Assembly (NCBI GenBank): GCA_037102815.1
Contig: BTPP01000010.1
Coordinates: 496,001-560,000 of the forward strand
Length of the DNA stretch: 64,000 bases
Direction of reading: 5' to 3'
From: Neurospora intermedia
Lineage: Eukaryota > Ascomycota > Sordariomycetes > Sordariales > Sordariaceae
The notes under the pieces were generated by a model. It worked only from the letters and a program-made list of their open reading frames with translations. It searched no databases and was not told the DNA's origin. Made by a program: the position numbers and the translations under genes. The first letter of the stretch is position 1. Every line of letters begins with the position of its first letter. Shown one piece after another: positions 20,952 to 32,285 of this stretch.

Positions 20952-23900
20952 TCAGTTATTTTCACCACCCCGAGCTTTGCCGCGTCTCCTGAAGAAGTCC
21001 ATAACCTTTCTTGCAGGACCGCTGCTGCCGGAGTGATCGTGAGGTCGCGCAAAGCCATCTCCTTCATAGTCCACAAAACGTTTGTTCTTTTGCAGAACAC
21101 CTCGATTCGCCCGGTTGTTACCCTTGCGGGCATCGTATAATCCGTCCTGCTGTGTCATGGCCTGCAGTTGAGGAGTCGACCCAGGTGCCTGAGGCATGCT
21201 GTTGACAGACGGGTCCGATCCAGCATTAGGCATGGTCCCGGGCATGAAGCCTTGGCTAGCGGATGGTCGTCCGTATTGGTATTGAGTGTTGACCGCTGGT
21301 GAGCCCTGTTGCGAGTCCTGAAGCTGAGTGTACATCCCGTCAACAGTGGTCGCGCTCACATTTTGTTCCCGGCCCAGAAATTGGTCAACGGATGAGGGCT
21401 CCTGGATGGGCAGGTCCTGTTGTGAATCGAGAGCTGGAGGCTCATCCTCTTTGTTGTAGCCGAAGGCCCTTGATAGCGAAGGGGGGATGAAAGAGAACCG
21501 CTTATTAGACTTCTCCTGAGAGCCATTGGAACCAGTGATACTGCCTCCAGAAGACTTCTTCCCCATTCCCATCGAGAAGGACCGGCGAGATCGCTTAGAA
21601 TCCAAGGACGGCCGAGAGCCATTCTCTCCGCCTGGCATAGAGTTGTTCATGCTAACAGGGGGATACCTCTTGGTCTTCTCTCCAGCCTGTTGAAGCTCCT
21701 GCTGTCGCTTGGATTTCCTACCTCCAAACAACGAGCCGCTCCGGCCAAAGAGCTTGCCGCCGATTTCGCCCATAGTGCTGGACCTTTTGTGGCCCTTGAC
21801 AGCGCCATCTTCCCGTACCTTGTCAAACCTAGAGCCCGTGCTGATGCTGGGCCTGCCATATTCGGCGCTTTCGCTCGGTTGCTGCTCGGCGGGGGTGGTT
21901 GTAGGTACGCCAAAGTGACTGCTGCCGGATCCTTTGGAAGGCTGCTGGATTCTGCCGTGTACGTTAGCGTCAGCGACTTCAGGTGGTGCTGGTTGGGCGT
22001 ACGAAGGTCTTCCTGACTGCATGGACCCGCCAGTAGTAGGCCTTTGGGTTGGTGCACCTGCTGCCCCTGACAGATACTGGTTGTCGGCGGTGGGACGGCC
22101 GTCACGGCTCGGCCTAGGAGGAGCCACTGCGTTACCCGTAGTGGGAGCATTTCCACCATTCTGCTGAGAACTTGGCGGTCTTCTCGAGGAAACCGGGGGT
22201 TTGTTGTTGTAGGCGTCTTTGGGGGCGGAGGGGCCCTGGGAGAGCTGCTTATCCTTGGCCGATGTGGTTGGGCGACTGTCTGAGGATTCCACTGGTGCCT
22301 GACTCTCATTACGGTTTCTGTTGGCGTTACTGGAGGGCTGTTGTTGTTGTCCCGCAATATCACCTCTTTGAGTTGTGGTATTCGGAGCAACATATTCGAC
22401 CTGTACTGTCCGACGCTTGTTATCGCGCTGCTGTTTAGCGTAAGCAGCCTCTGCCTCGGGGTCCACGGTGCCTTGCTTGCTAACCAAGCCACCGATGGCC
22501 GGCGAGGCGGTTGACTTCTTCGGCGCCTCGCGTACCGAAGCGCTACGAGCAAGGTGAGGAGGCTCTCCCTCGTCCTCGGCAGGTACTGTCGTGTTTTGGA
22601 TCTCGCTAGGTGTGGTAGTGGAGGACGTGATGAACTCGACAACATGCGAATATTCGCTCAACCAGCTGTGACGGGCTACCTCAAAGAGATCCGCTCGCTT
22701 TCGCGGATTAGGTACCAATATCCTCCGCAATAAATCCCTAGCATGTGGCGTGACATATTCGGGAAACGTGAGAGGCGTGTTGACGATGTACTTGTATAAC
22801 AAGTTGATGTTATCGCCTTCGGGATTCGCCGGATCGTCGTCGAAAGGGAGATAGCCAGCAAGCATGGCGTACTGAACTAACGTCAGCTATGGTTCAGGCG
22901 GCAGGACGGGGGGCTAACTCACCAGGATGACGCCGCAGCTCCAGACGTCTACTTTCCTTCCGGTGTAGAGGGAGTCACTAACTACCAATTCTGGAGCTGC
23001 GTAGCATGGACTGCCACAGCTAGTCTGCATAAGATCTCCTTTTCGCCAGCCAGCGTCATTGACCTTATCGAGGCCCATGCGCTTGACAAACTCGCGATCC
23101 GAAAGGTTGAGCTCTTCCTCCTCCGAAAGCTCCTGATTGGGATCGAAGGTATTGGCAAACCCAAAATCTGTGATGATGATGTTGCGGTTTCGATCTAGAA
23201 GCAAATTCTCCAGCTTCAGATCACGATGCACAATACCCTTCTTATGCAGATACCCTACGCCAGACACGAGCTGGGCAAATAGTCGCCGGGCGGCATTGTC
23301 CTTCAAATACCGGTGATTGAGGATGTAGTCAAACAGCTCGCCTCCCGATGCATACTCGAGCACAATACCATAATGCCTGTCAGACTCCTCCATCTTATGT
23401 AACCGAACAATGTTTGGATGGGTCAGTTGCTTCAGAATCGCAACCTCCCGCATGATCTTTGCCATGCGAGATGGGTTGTTGCCTACTGTGTCCTTTTTGA
23501 TGAGTTTGATGGCGACCTGGTCATGGGTAAATTAGTAAACAGCATATTTATGGGCGGCAAGACATTCTTCGTCCTACGTACCTGGACGCCGCCTTCCTGC
23601 TTCCACCCAAGCTTGACCTTGCCGAATTCACCCTCTCCAATCGTATTGCCGAGAATATATTCGCCAAATTTGGTGTGCTTTTCTCGCTTGGAATGATCGT
23701 GTCGGCTTCTATGACCACGCCGACTTTCCTCTCCGTGGTCGCCTCCAGGAGCCGCCACAGCCTGCGACGCGGTCTCTTGACGGTGGTGGTGGTTGTAGTT
23801 ACTCGCCTGCTGTGCCTGTGCCTGTGCCTGCGCTTGTGCCTGCGCTTGTGCTTGCGCATGAGCTTGTGCTTGTGCTTGGGCCAATCGCTCCCGCTCCCGC

Positions 23901-24577
23901 TCTATATCTATTTCGGGTTGTTGTATTAGTATGTTGTTGAGGATCTCGCTCGCTTCTCTGGACGACTGCTGTCTCGAGCTGGTGGCATTGGGCTGAGAGC
24001 GGACGGGTAGTGATGTTGGCGTGGGATTCCCTCGCGAACTGGTCGTTCTTTGATGCGCATCCTGTGTCATTTGATGTTGTCGACGGCTCCGAGCGGCAGC
24101 CTCGTCTACAACGGCTGGGTCCATGGTGCCATTCGTATTAGATTGTCGAGATGCAGCGGCCCGGTCGGCCGCCTGTTGGGCGCGTCGAGAGCTGGTGTTT
24201 GGGTCATGGCGAGACGATGTTCGAGGAGGTACGGCGGTAGGCATATTATTTCGCCTTCTGTCCGAAGACGACGGTGGTTGGTCCGAAGCAATGGAGGTCA
24301 CGGGAGCCGGGATGGACTGGGCAAAGGCGGTACGGGCGCTCATGTGAGGCTCGAAGCCGGTCGGTTGGTCGTAGGCGCTAGGTCTTCGGGAGTGTTGTTG
24401 CGATGATGTGTGCGGCGATGATTGTCCGGCGTTGTGCTGGTTTGCATAGTAGCCGGAGCCGGGGCCTTCTCGCGTTGTCGGGCCGGGGTGGAACGACGAA
24501 TATTGGCGATTGGACGGCGACGTGGTAGCGGATACTGATATGGACTGGTTTGGCGTCGTTTGGAAGGCAGTAGACAT
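20952..24577 (-). CDS. KIN4: KIN4/KfsA-type serine/threonine protein kinase
   Basis: Three exons join in phase: 23582-24577, 22923-23516, 20952-22871; introns are 65 and 51 nt. The 1169-residue product has a Ser/Gln-rich disordered N-terminus (1-300) with a Gln-Ala repeat, then the kinase domain: GEGEFGKV (about 313-320), VAIK with Lys336, HRDLKLEN with Asp431, DFG at 449-451, APE at 506-508, and [26 protein letters not shown]. The [22 protein letters not shown] entry and [14 protein letters not shown] match yeast Kin4, a spindle-position checkpoint kinase; the Aspergillus relative KfsA acts in septation. The stretch between DFG and APE is about 30 residues longer than in Kin4, by an acidic insert. 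The likely T-loop phosphosite is Thr497 in [14 protein letters not shown]. The long tail ends in a basic [15 protein letters not shown]. Start 24577 has A at -3. Confidence 0.9.
23807..23880 (-). repeat. Coding microsatellite encoding (Gln-Ala)n
   Basis: A degenerate hexanucleotide repeat (GCACAG-type on the minus strand) encodes about eleven Gln-Ala pairs broken by one His-Ala, just before the kinase domain. Confidence 0.85.
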
Positions 24578-24809
24578 TTTCCGCCCTCTGATGCGCAGAG
24601 GAGAGAGAGAGAGACGGGGGGTGAAAATGGCCGCCGGTGAAGACAGCGAGGTGCGAAGCGAAGCGGCGGACCGACTAGTTCTAGGTAGAGGAGACACTGG
24701 GCAAATGTTTTGATGTTGTGTGGGCAAGGAGCTGGCTCTCGGCTGCTACTCTGGCCCAACGCAGGTGGGCAACGCTGCGATGGATTGCCCAGTCCCAGTT
24801 GGGTCTCCC

Positions 24810-24833
24810 GGGGGGGGGGGGGGGGGGGGGGGG
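24810..24833 (+). repeat. 24-nt guanine run
   Basis: Uninterrupted G tract about 230 nt upstream of the KIN4 ATG, probably inside its promoter or leader. It can form a G-quadruplex, and its length may be unreliable in the assembly. Confidence 0.9.
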
Positions 24834-25036
24834 TCTGCTTGTTCTGGGCTTGCTCGACTTGGTCCGGTACCTCTACTAAGTAGCAAGCCCGAGAAGCCAG
24901 AGCTGGGGAGGATGGTGGGAAGGAAGAATGAAAGCGACAGGAGAGATTAAAGAAAAAAAAAAAAAAAAAAGCGACGATGGTGCTTGACACGTCCGGGACG
25001 GGCTACCACTTTGGAACACAGTACGACCAAATAAAT

Positions 25037-25058
25037 AAAAAAAAAAAGTTTTTTTTTT
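25037..25058. repeat. Poly-A/poly-T dyad
   Basis: Eleven A, one G, then ten T: a near-perfect hairpin or cruciform-capable sequence in the intergenic region upstream of KIN4. Confidence 0.85.
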
Positions 25059-27414
25059 CGAATCGAATGCCTCAGGCTGTTTGTGTACAGACGGGAGCCA
25101 ACCGTAGAACTAAGCAACCGCTTACTAGGTAGCCGACCTCACTAGCGGTAGTAATGCAGTACCTTTATTGTAGCTGTTTTCACCAACAGGCTAGACCAAA
25201 TCTTAGCTGTACGTATGGCCGGCGGTCACTACTGAGGTATCTTGGTCCTTGAGTTTCGCAGTTCCTTTCTGAGGGGTATTGCAAACCGGTGTTGACGGGA
25301 GGTTTGAGTGCCTCCTGTCGTCGGATGTCAAAGTGGTGCAAATGCAATGTCGGCAACGCGTGGTAGTGGAAGATAACCCAGCAGTCAGGGCCCGGGGAGT
25401 CCTTGTTTGCTTTGGGCTCTTCTCAGTCACAGAACAAGCGGTCCGATGGAGTTGGGCGAATCCGAGTCGGCTCTTGAGAGACTGCGACGGGCGGATCCGA
25501 GGGTGTTCCTGACACTTTGCTGTACGATGACCGTCCTTCCCGCTCTGTCGAGGCCGGCATGCAACCGGAAGGGAAAATGTTCGATCGTGTGGTGTAGCAA
25601 AGGAGTCGCGTTTTTGACTTTGGTTTGAGTCGTAAGGCAAGAGAACTACCTCTAGATGAGGAAGTGCAAGCTGCCGTCGTCACTTCGGCGCACCATTCCC
25701 GCAGTGCACTCAGGCGGACAGCCGAGGGCATTTGCTGTTGAACTAGGTTGTTACCAGGGGCACTATCGGGTACATGTGCCCACCGACGCGCCAGGCGTCG
25801 AGAAAGGTACAGTGTAGGTACCTTCTCCACTGCTTTTACACTACACAGCCGTACCTACCTAGGTAACGGGATGACACCCAATCTTACAGCAATCAATAAA
25901 ACACGACCTCATGTCATCCATCACAGTTGTAGCGTATATCTCGGTCCTTTCTCATCAATGGCAGGTGTAGTGGCGGGCAACAGTTCCGTTTCCACGCCCA
26001 ACTAGACCGATGAAGAAGGGCGCAAGACTCGGCGGTTGATCTCGTTCTTCCCTTATGTTACCTTTAGGGTCCTGCAGCTCAATGCTTGTCTGTGCAGCAC
26101 CTTGGGATGACCCACAAATGCTACCTTCCCATGGTTGAGAGAGCATGGTGAAGGTTTCAATACAGCAGCCCTTGACATGGAATCGTTCATTCCAAAGGAA
26201 TCCATCTCATGAATCTGGCGAGTTTCAGTCTGTGACCACCTACTTTGGGACAGACAAAGGCCTTGTCAGCTTCCAGAATGGAATTGTTTGGGCCATGCAC
26301 CGGCCGCGCATTGCCGTCATCTCGATTCCAGTCCGTAAAACCCACTCGCTCACCCACTTCATCCACTTACCACATCAACTCCAACCGACCTTGAAAAAGA
26401 CGGACCAAATGCAAGAAATCTTTGTACCCCCCGCTGCTCAACACAGCCCGGTCCTCAACCCTGGACGTCGACTTGCGGAATAGGAGATGACTCTCTCTCA
26501 CCAGCTCCGCTCTTTCTAATTTCAACGGTCTCCAGACAAACCACGCTATGTACCACTGACCTTCGAAATCTGAGCCAATGATCTACGCATTTCCTGGCCG
26601 GCCCTGCCGTATCCGAATGCTCTCCACGGCTTCACCACACTACTACAACTCAAATTGTAAAGTCGAGTAACTCCGTCACTGTCGACCTTCGTTTGGCTGT
26701 GGTTTGGCGGCTTTGGGTACCAGCAAGGTAGCCGGAAGCAAGCCCTCGCGCTTGTCCGGTTCGGGATGGACTTTCACGCATCGCTCATCAGGGAAGCGCA
26801 AGGGTTAGGTTCGCAGCTTGCAGCGAGCGCTTGCATGAATGTGCAGCGAACACACATCTGTTCAAAACCGGCGTCGAGGTTAATCGGCTCACAAACTGCC
26901 TACATTCGCAATTTCAGTCACTCAAACATATCAAAAGTCCATCTGGCGAGGGGGGATTGATTGGCAACCAGAACCCCAAGACTGCGACAAAAGGGGCTGC
27001 TCTCGTTAAAACGCCTTCTGCGCCTCTCGTCGCGAGGTATGGCCGGTGTTGACCATGTTTACCGCCAGATTAAGATCCCGTACGCAGGAATCCCCTTTCC
27101 ATCCCGTTCCATAGGAGAATCAGGGAGCATTGGAAAGCATTGACCTCCCGGACCATACTGATCGCCAATCGATCCATATTCCAGGGATCTTGGTCTTCCA
27201 TGGAACCGGCCAAACTTCTTTGTCTAGGTCAACATTGGAAAAATGCGAACGCCCAGCATGGTCCGCATCCTTGCAAGGGGAATGGTGTGGCTGCCGCCCT
27301 TTTCACTCATGAAACATCTGTAATGACGTTGTATGACAGCAGGAGAACATTGAACCAGGCCTGGGTTTTACCCATATGGACAGATATCAGACCGGATGCC
27401 AAAAGGAAACTTGT

Positions 27415-27416
<2 letters not shown>

Positions 27417-27445
<29 letters not shown>
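27417..27445 (+). repeat. 29-nt adenine run
   Basis: Uninterrupted A tract. No retroposed coding sequence is recognisable immediately upstream, and no target-site duplication is evident on reading the flanks, so it is listed as a simple repeat. Confidence 0.85.
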
Positions 27446-27447
<2 letters not shown>

Positions 27448-28506
27448 AGGTATTGATCGTTCACGGGCCAATTGATTCACCGTCGCATGGCGTCTATTTT
27501 TCAGATGTCACCACGGTTTACCGGGTCCAAGTGAACGTCAGATCGTTTCACCATTGCATTGCCCTATTTGATCCTTCCAACGACGATTTGCAGATTGCGA
27601 CTTCAATCGAACCTTCTTTGTCTGGCGCCCAACCAGCCGGGGAACTCTCTCGCTGACACGCATATGTACTGCAGAGGTATGTATGATGTATACGATCTCG
27701 AGAGATCTCAATGAAGCCAAAAATGGGGCAAGTGGCCGCGGCCAGCCAACACCCACCCAACCGGCTGCCGACCCCGGATTTACACACGACTCGTACATCA
27801 ACATTTCACCGTAAGCCTGCGAACACCTGAAACCGCCCAAAAGTTTGGAGTTCAGGGCGGAGAAAAAGACCAAAGGGCTACTGAGAAAGAAAATGTAAGT
27901 TACCTACAGAACAAACAAGACACGACGACGCTACTGTAAGGGGCAGAGTGAGTGCTTGCAGGTCAAGTGTGACAACCCTCAATGTTCAATTTAAGATCTG
28001 GGAATACCACATTACGTATGTAATGGACATGTGAGTGGTTCGTACCCAGCTAGGTAGGTACTTACATATATACATACATAGGTAAGTCGGACTTGGAGAA
28101 CGGTCAAGCCAGGAATTAATTTTAGTACCTATGTGCTGAACAACAAACAACATGCATAAACAGATACCCTGACGGACTTTTTACTACTTTTACGCATGGC
28201 GGCTCTTCAAACTCCAGGAGGTCGTCTCCTGCGACAGATGACGGATCCACTGCAAAGCTTGAACTAGTAGCACCCTGAAAATTTCAAAATTGTAAGAAAG
28301 AGTACCTGGACGGTGGCGTCTATGCAATTCTTCCACAAGTATCTTTCATCATAACATGTTATACTAGTAGATAGATTGCAGCTTTATGTTGCCTTGTGTC
28401 TGGCTCGAAATCGACCTGGAAGCGTCGAGGCGGCGATGTTTAGGGCAGTACCTAGTTGCGCCTTGTCCAAATACTGTACCATCTAATAAACAGCCAATAA
28501 CGGAGT

Positions 28507-28549
28507 GGTCACCTTGGCGGAGTGGTTAACGGGCTGCCTTGCAGGTGAT
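28507..28549 (+). other. tRNA-like fragment (A-box and acceptor-like ends)
   Basis: GTCACCT is followed directly by TGGCGGAGTGG, a perfect match to the Pol III A-box and the D-arm of Ser/Leu-type tRNAs. Thirty nucleotides on, AGGTGAT can pair with GTCACCT allowing one G-U pair. No anticodon stem or T-arm B-box (GGTTCRANNCC) follows; instead there is a long T-rich tract. This is not a complete tRNA gene. It may be a decayed or truncated tRNA sequence, or chance. Confidence 0.3.
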
Positions 28550-29502
28550 GTTTCTTTTTTTCTTTCTTTTCTCTTTTTTTTTTCCTTCCCTCCCGTCCTT
28601 CTCACCCTGGACATCAATTCCGAAGAATTCAGTTCATGTCAGTGTGTGTTCACGCAGATTCGCAGTTCATTCAGCTTTTATCGGTTGGCCTGGTCCGTCT
28701 CATTCGCTCAGTCTACCGACTGCCGTGTACTTCGTTGCATGGTCCTTGCCTTGCGTTAGGTAGTACAAGTTTCTTTCAAACTCTCACCCACCCATTTGGA
28801 CCGCGCGCCGAGCGACTGCGCCACTTGTGGCGGCGGAGCGGTTCATCAGAGGCTGACAGATGCGGACCACATCTGTCATGTATACTAGAGACTACGTTTG
28901 GCCGGTACGTACAATACGATACTGCTGGTTTTCTGATCAGTTTGGTTATTCGATCATGAGATGGATTAGGAACTCTTGGAGGGTTTATTGGTCTTTTCAG
29001 AAGGAACTATCCTTCGTTCAAAGTAAATAATATAGTAGAGGTAAAATAGTAAGGGCTCATAACGCTACAGAAGTCTCTAATAGGTGTCCTGTTGTGTTTC
29101 TCTCCGTCTCCCCCAAAGCCTTCAATATCAGGAGATAGGTATTACTCTGACAGCGTCTACCCGATAGAGAGCCAAACGCTTTCCGATATTCGGGCAGTAA
29201 AGCTATAGATGTCCGGTACCAGATTAACGAGCGAACCAGAGCTGGATCTATGTGAACTTTGCATTCAGCTGCTTCTTCCGTTTGCAGTGTTGATTACCCA
29301 ATTTACACGACAGTAACCAACATGATTTCTTTCATAGTCAAACAAAGATCATGCCAGCAATGGCTCTCACAAAATGACATATACAGAGGCCACGCTGATG
29401 GTTTAGTTTCGTTTAATGGGTTGTCCAGTTGAGTATGATTGCTCATTTTTGAGGGCATCGCAAAATGTGATCAACCTCATGGACAATCACCTCATACTAT
29501 TT

Positions 29503-31120
29503 TCACAGCTTGATAGTTAAATTGTACTCATCCAACCCAACCGCCACCGCCGTCAAAGCACCCATGTATGCGACCAATATCCCTACCGTCGCCACCCGGC
29601 CGACATCAAGCGTTGGCACCGTCATATTGACCAGTCCCGTGAACAGGTTTGCTAGCAAGAAGATGGCTAACCCATTCCGGTTATACGCCCTCAGCACCTT
29701 GCTCGTTGCCATGTCATATAGCTCCTTTTCGGTCTTGACATCTTGAGCGCTGTAGAAGGAAGGGAAAAGCAGCGCATCCACAAGGTAAAAGGCGAGAAGC
29801 AGGACGGCGTTGGAGGCGGCCACCCAGAGCATGTACGGCAGGTTGGCCATGCGGCGGGACACGGACAGGCCAAAGCCGTACTTGTAGTCGGTCGCGAAGA
29901 AGTAGAGAGCTATCCAGACGAGGGACCAACCGGTCATGTTGAGCAGGAGAGACCTACGTTGAACGGTGCCGCTAGTCTTGTTGTTGCTGCCGCTGATGCT
30001 GCGGCTCAAGCTCCGCGGAAGAACGAGCATGCCAGTGTCTTGGCCGGCAAGAAAGATGGCTAGATAACCAAAGAAGCTGAAGACGCCTTCCCTGTTCATA
30101 GACAAGAGATCATTTCGCGGTCCGGTCAGGATATAGGCCTTTAGCGAAGTGGTCTCCAAAAGCACCTGATACACCACGCCCAACAGGAGGGCCAGGCCAG
30201 CGTACGAGGGAAGAACCTTGAGCGCGGACTGGAACAACGCGACGAAAGGTGGTAGGAAGCCCAGGGTGAAGAAGAAGTTCCAGTGCACGCCGTACTCTGT
30301 CACATGCTCAGCGTAGTCCAGCCCCTTGACGCTCAGCAGGCGGATGAAGCCCAGCACGAGGAGCGGCAGAGAGTGACGCAGCGATGTCTTGAGGCGGGTG
30401 CTCAGGGGTACGGCCTTGCCCTCGGCGCGCTCCTTGAGGACCGGCCGTGAAGCGACAACGCCGGCCGAAAATACGAAGGAGCCCACGCCCATGTCCATCA
30501 GCGAAGTGCCCCATGTCTCGACCTTGGCGAAGCGGCGGGGGAACAGACGAAAGTCAACGGCAAGGATGCAGATACAGGTGACGATAAGCATGTTGCCGCG
30601 GTAGTTGGTCAGGAAGGGCTTGGTGGAGAGGACCCCAAGCGGTTGCTCCGAGGAGCTCTTCTTGGACTGGGCATTGGGAGGAAGCTGGGGCTTCTTCTTT
30701 CGGGTATGAGCGGGGACGAGATAGACAAAGGCGGCGACTGTGAGGAGAAGTAGGTTAAGGAGCAGGGGCGCGGAGGAGTATAGCGTCACTGAGAGCAGGA
30801 GAGCGCCGACGTTGAGGAGAAAGTCGATGGCATAGCCTAGTGGTGTGTAGGGCCTGAAAAAGGATTGTCGAGCTTGGAGGACGGACCAGACGAGCGAAAC
30901 GACCTAGGAGAAAGACAGCGGTTAGCTTCGGTCATTCGACTTGTGACATGATTCTACGGACAGCAGCATCCTATTCCGATCCTCCCAGGGGGATGTTGTT
31001 TCATACAGGTGCTACGGCGCAGACTTGTGCGATTTCCGAGACGGATCCTCCTGACAGGTTTGAGACAAAGTCCTCTTTGAGCTGCTTATAGCTCTGGGTT
31101 GTTGTCGAGTCGATGGTCAT
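29503..31120 (-). CDS. GWT1: GPI-anchored wall transfer protein 1 (inositol acyltransferase)
   Basis: Acyltransferase of the ER membrane that acylates the inositol of GlcN-PI in GPI-anchor synthesis (PIG-W/Gwt1 family; known in fungi as the target of fosmanogepix-type inhibitors). Two exons, 31007-31120 and 29503-30903, across a 103-nt intron give 504 residues. The N-terminus has [16 protein letters not shown], highly typical of Gwt1, then [18 protein letters not shown]. The rest is a multi-spanning membrane protein with about twelve to thirteen hydrophobic helices. Family landmarks include [62 protein letters not shown] and a C-terminal [14 protein letters not shown]. 31120 is the first ATG of the exon. 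Divergent from the plus-strand gene at 32286. Confidence 0.96.
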
Positions 31121-32285
31121 GGAGGGCGAGGGTCGAGCAGCCGTTCGACGTGCTCAACAAGGCGCCAACGTTCGAGAATGACGGGATTTGATGGGCGGCC
31201 GTGGGAGATGGGAAGGGTGAAGCTCGACGGCTAACGACACATTGCTCCGGGCGGGAAGTGATTGGCCTTTTTTTTTTTTTTTCCTCGTTTGGAACGGATG
31301 GCGGAAAACGAGAGTTGTCAGAATGAGAAAGAATGGTTGCGATGACAAGTGGAAGTTGGAACCAAGTTTCCCAGCTGGTCTCAGCCTTCCAGTTTGTCAT
31401 GCGTGGAAGGAAGCGACTGAGCTGCTGTTCAACGACGCGGCGACGTCGACCAATCGTGGAGGGGACCTGCCTGAAGCTTGAAGGTGCCAAGACCAATCCC
31501 AACGGCCTTGGGGTCACCTTATAGAGCCGCAGGCGCGATCCAGTCCAGCAGCACAGACCACTGTGCATTTGAGGCTTACAGGGGGCTTAGCTGGTGCCTG
31601 TCCATCCTGGCACTTCATCATCATGTAAACACGCACCGGGCAACCAACTTGAAACATGCTGTCTCCGACTTGATCAACTTTCAACTTCACATGCTCTACC
31701 TACCCAGCTTCCAGCGTTTGCAGTTCCAGCGCCCATGTCTCACAGTTCGGTTGGTCTGCCGAATGGCAAGAATGGAATCCAACGCCCAACCTCGGTTCTC
31801 AACATATTCTCCTCGGTTCCACATTCTGACGGCGCCTCTTCGTCTTTCTTTGTTCGGTCGTGTCCCATTGCAGCGGTAAGCTGAAGAGATAGCTCGGCCT
31901 GTTGCAGCAGATATTTTACAGCTCAGACTCTACACACATCGTCTTGTCTTTGTTCAATATCCTCCATATATCACCGAGGAGCTTTGTCATGCAGGACTGA
32001 ATCTGACTCCACGGCTCGAGGAGTTGGTTCCTTTCAAAGCAGCTCCTTTCTTTGACTCCGTCACCCGTCAAGGAAGACGACACAGACGCAGGCCGACAAA
32101 AGACAAAAAGATGGACGCGTCCGTTATCATTACCATGGTGTCACCAAGAAACCAGCAGCAACCTCTTGGCAGATCTGCACCAAACATATACCACTAACTG
32201 GACCTCGAACCACTCCCCGTCAACCAGTTCATCTGTGTCTCGTTAAGGTTGTCAGGATTCAAAACAGCAAAGCCAGCTAATCACT
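31121..32285. other. Divergent promoter region, GWT1 and the 32286 gene
   Basis: About 1.2 kb shared by two divergent genes. It contains a T-run near 31268-31281 and several short overlapping reading frames without features. A frame at 32052-32246 just before the plus-strand gene may be a leader or uORF; it is not in frame with the main protein. Confidence 0.5.

Larger units (their letters stand above)
24578..29502. other. Large intergenic region between KIN4 and GWT1
   Basis: Nearly 5 kb. It should hold the KIN4 promoter on the left and the GWT1 3' UTR on the right. Between them I find only overlapping reading frames of 60-145 codons without family features, a 24-G run, an A/T dyad, a 29-A run, and a tRNA-like fragment near 28507. 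No gene can be supported. Confidence 0.5.

Noticed and set aside
21647-22645. Minus-strand frame of 332 codons overlapping KIN4
   Set aside because: Shifted frame of the Ser/Pro/Gln-rich KIN4 tail; no independent features.
27140-27475. Reading frame ending in poly-Lys over the 29-A run, as a possible retroposed gene
   Set aside because: The lysines are only the A-run; no recognisable parent gene, and no target-site duplication was seen.
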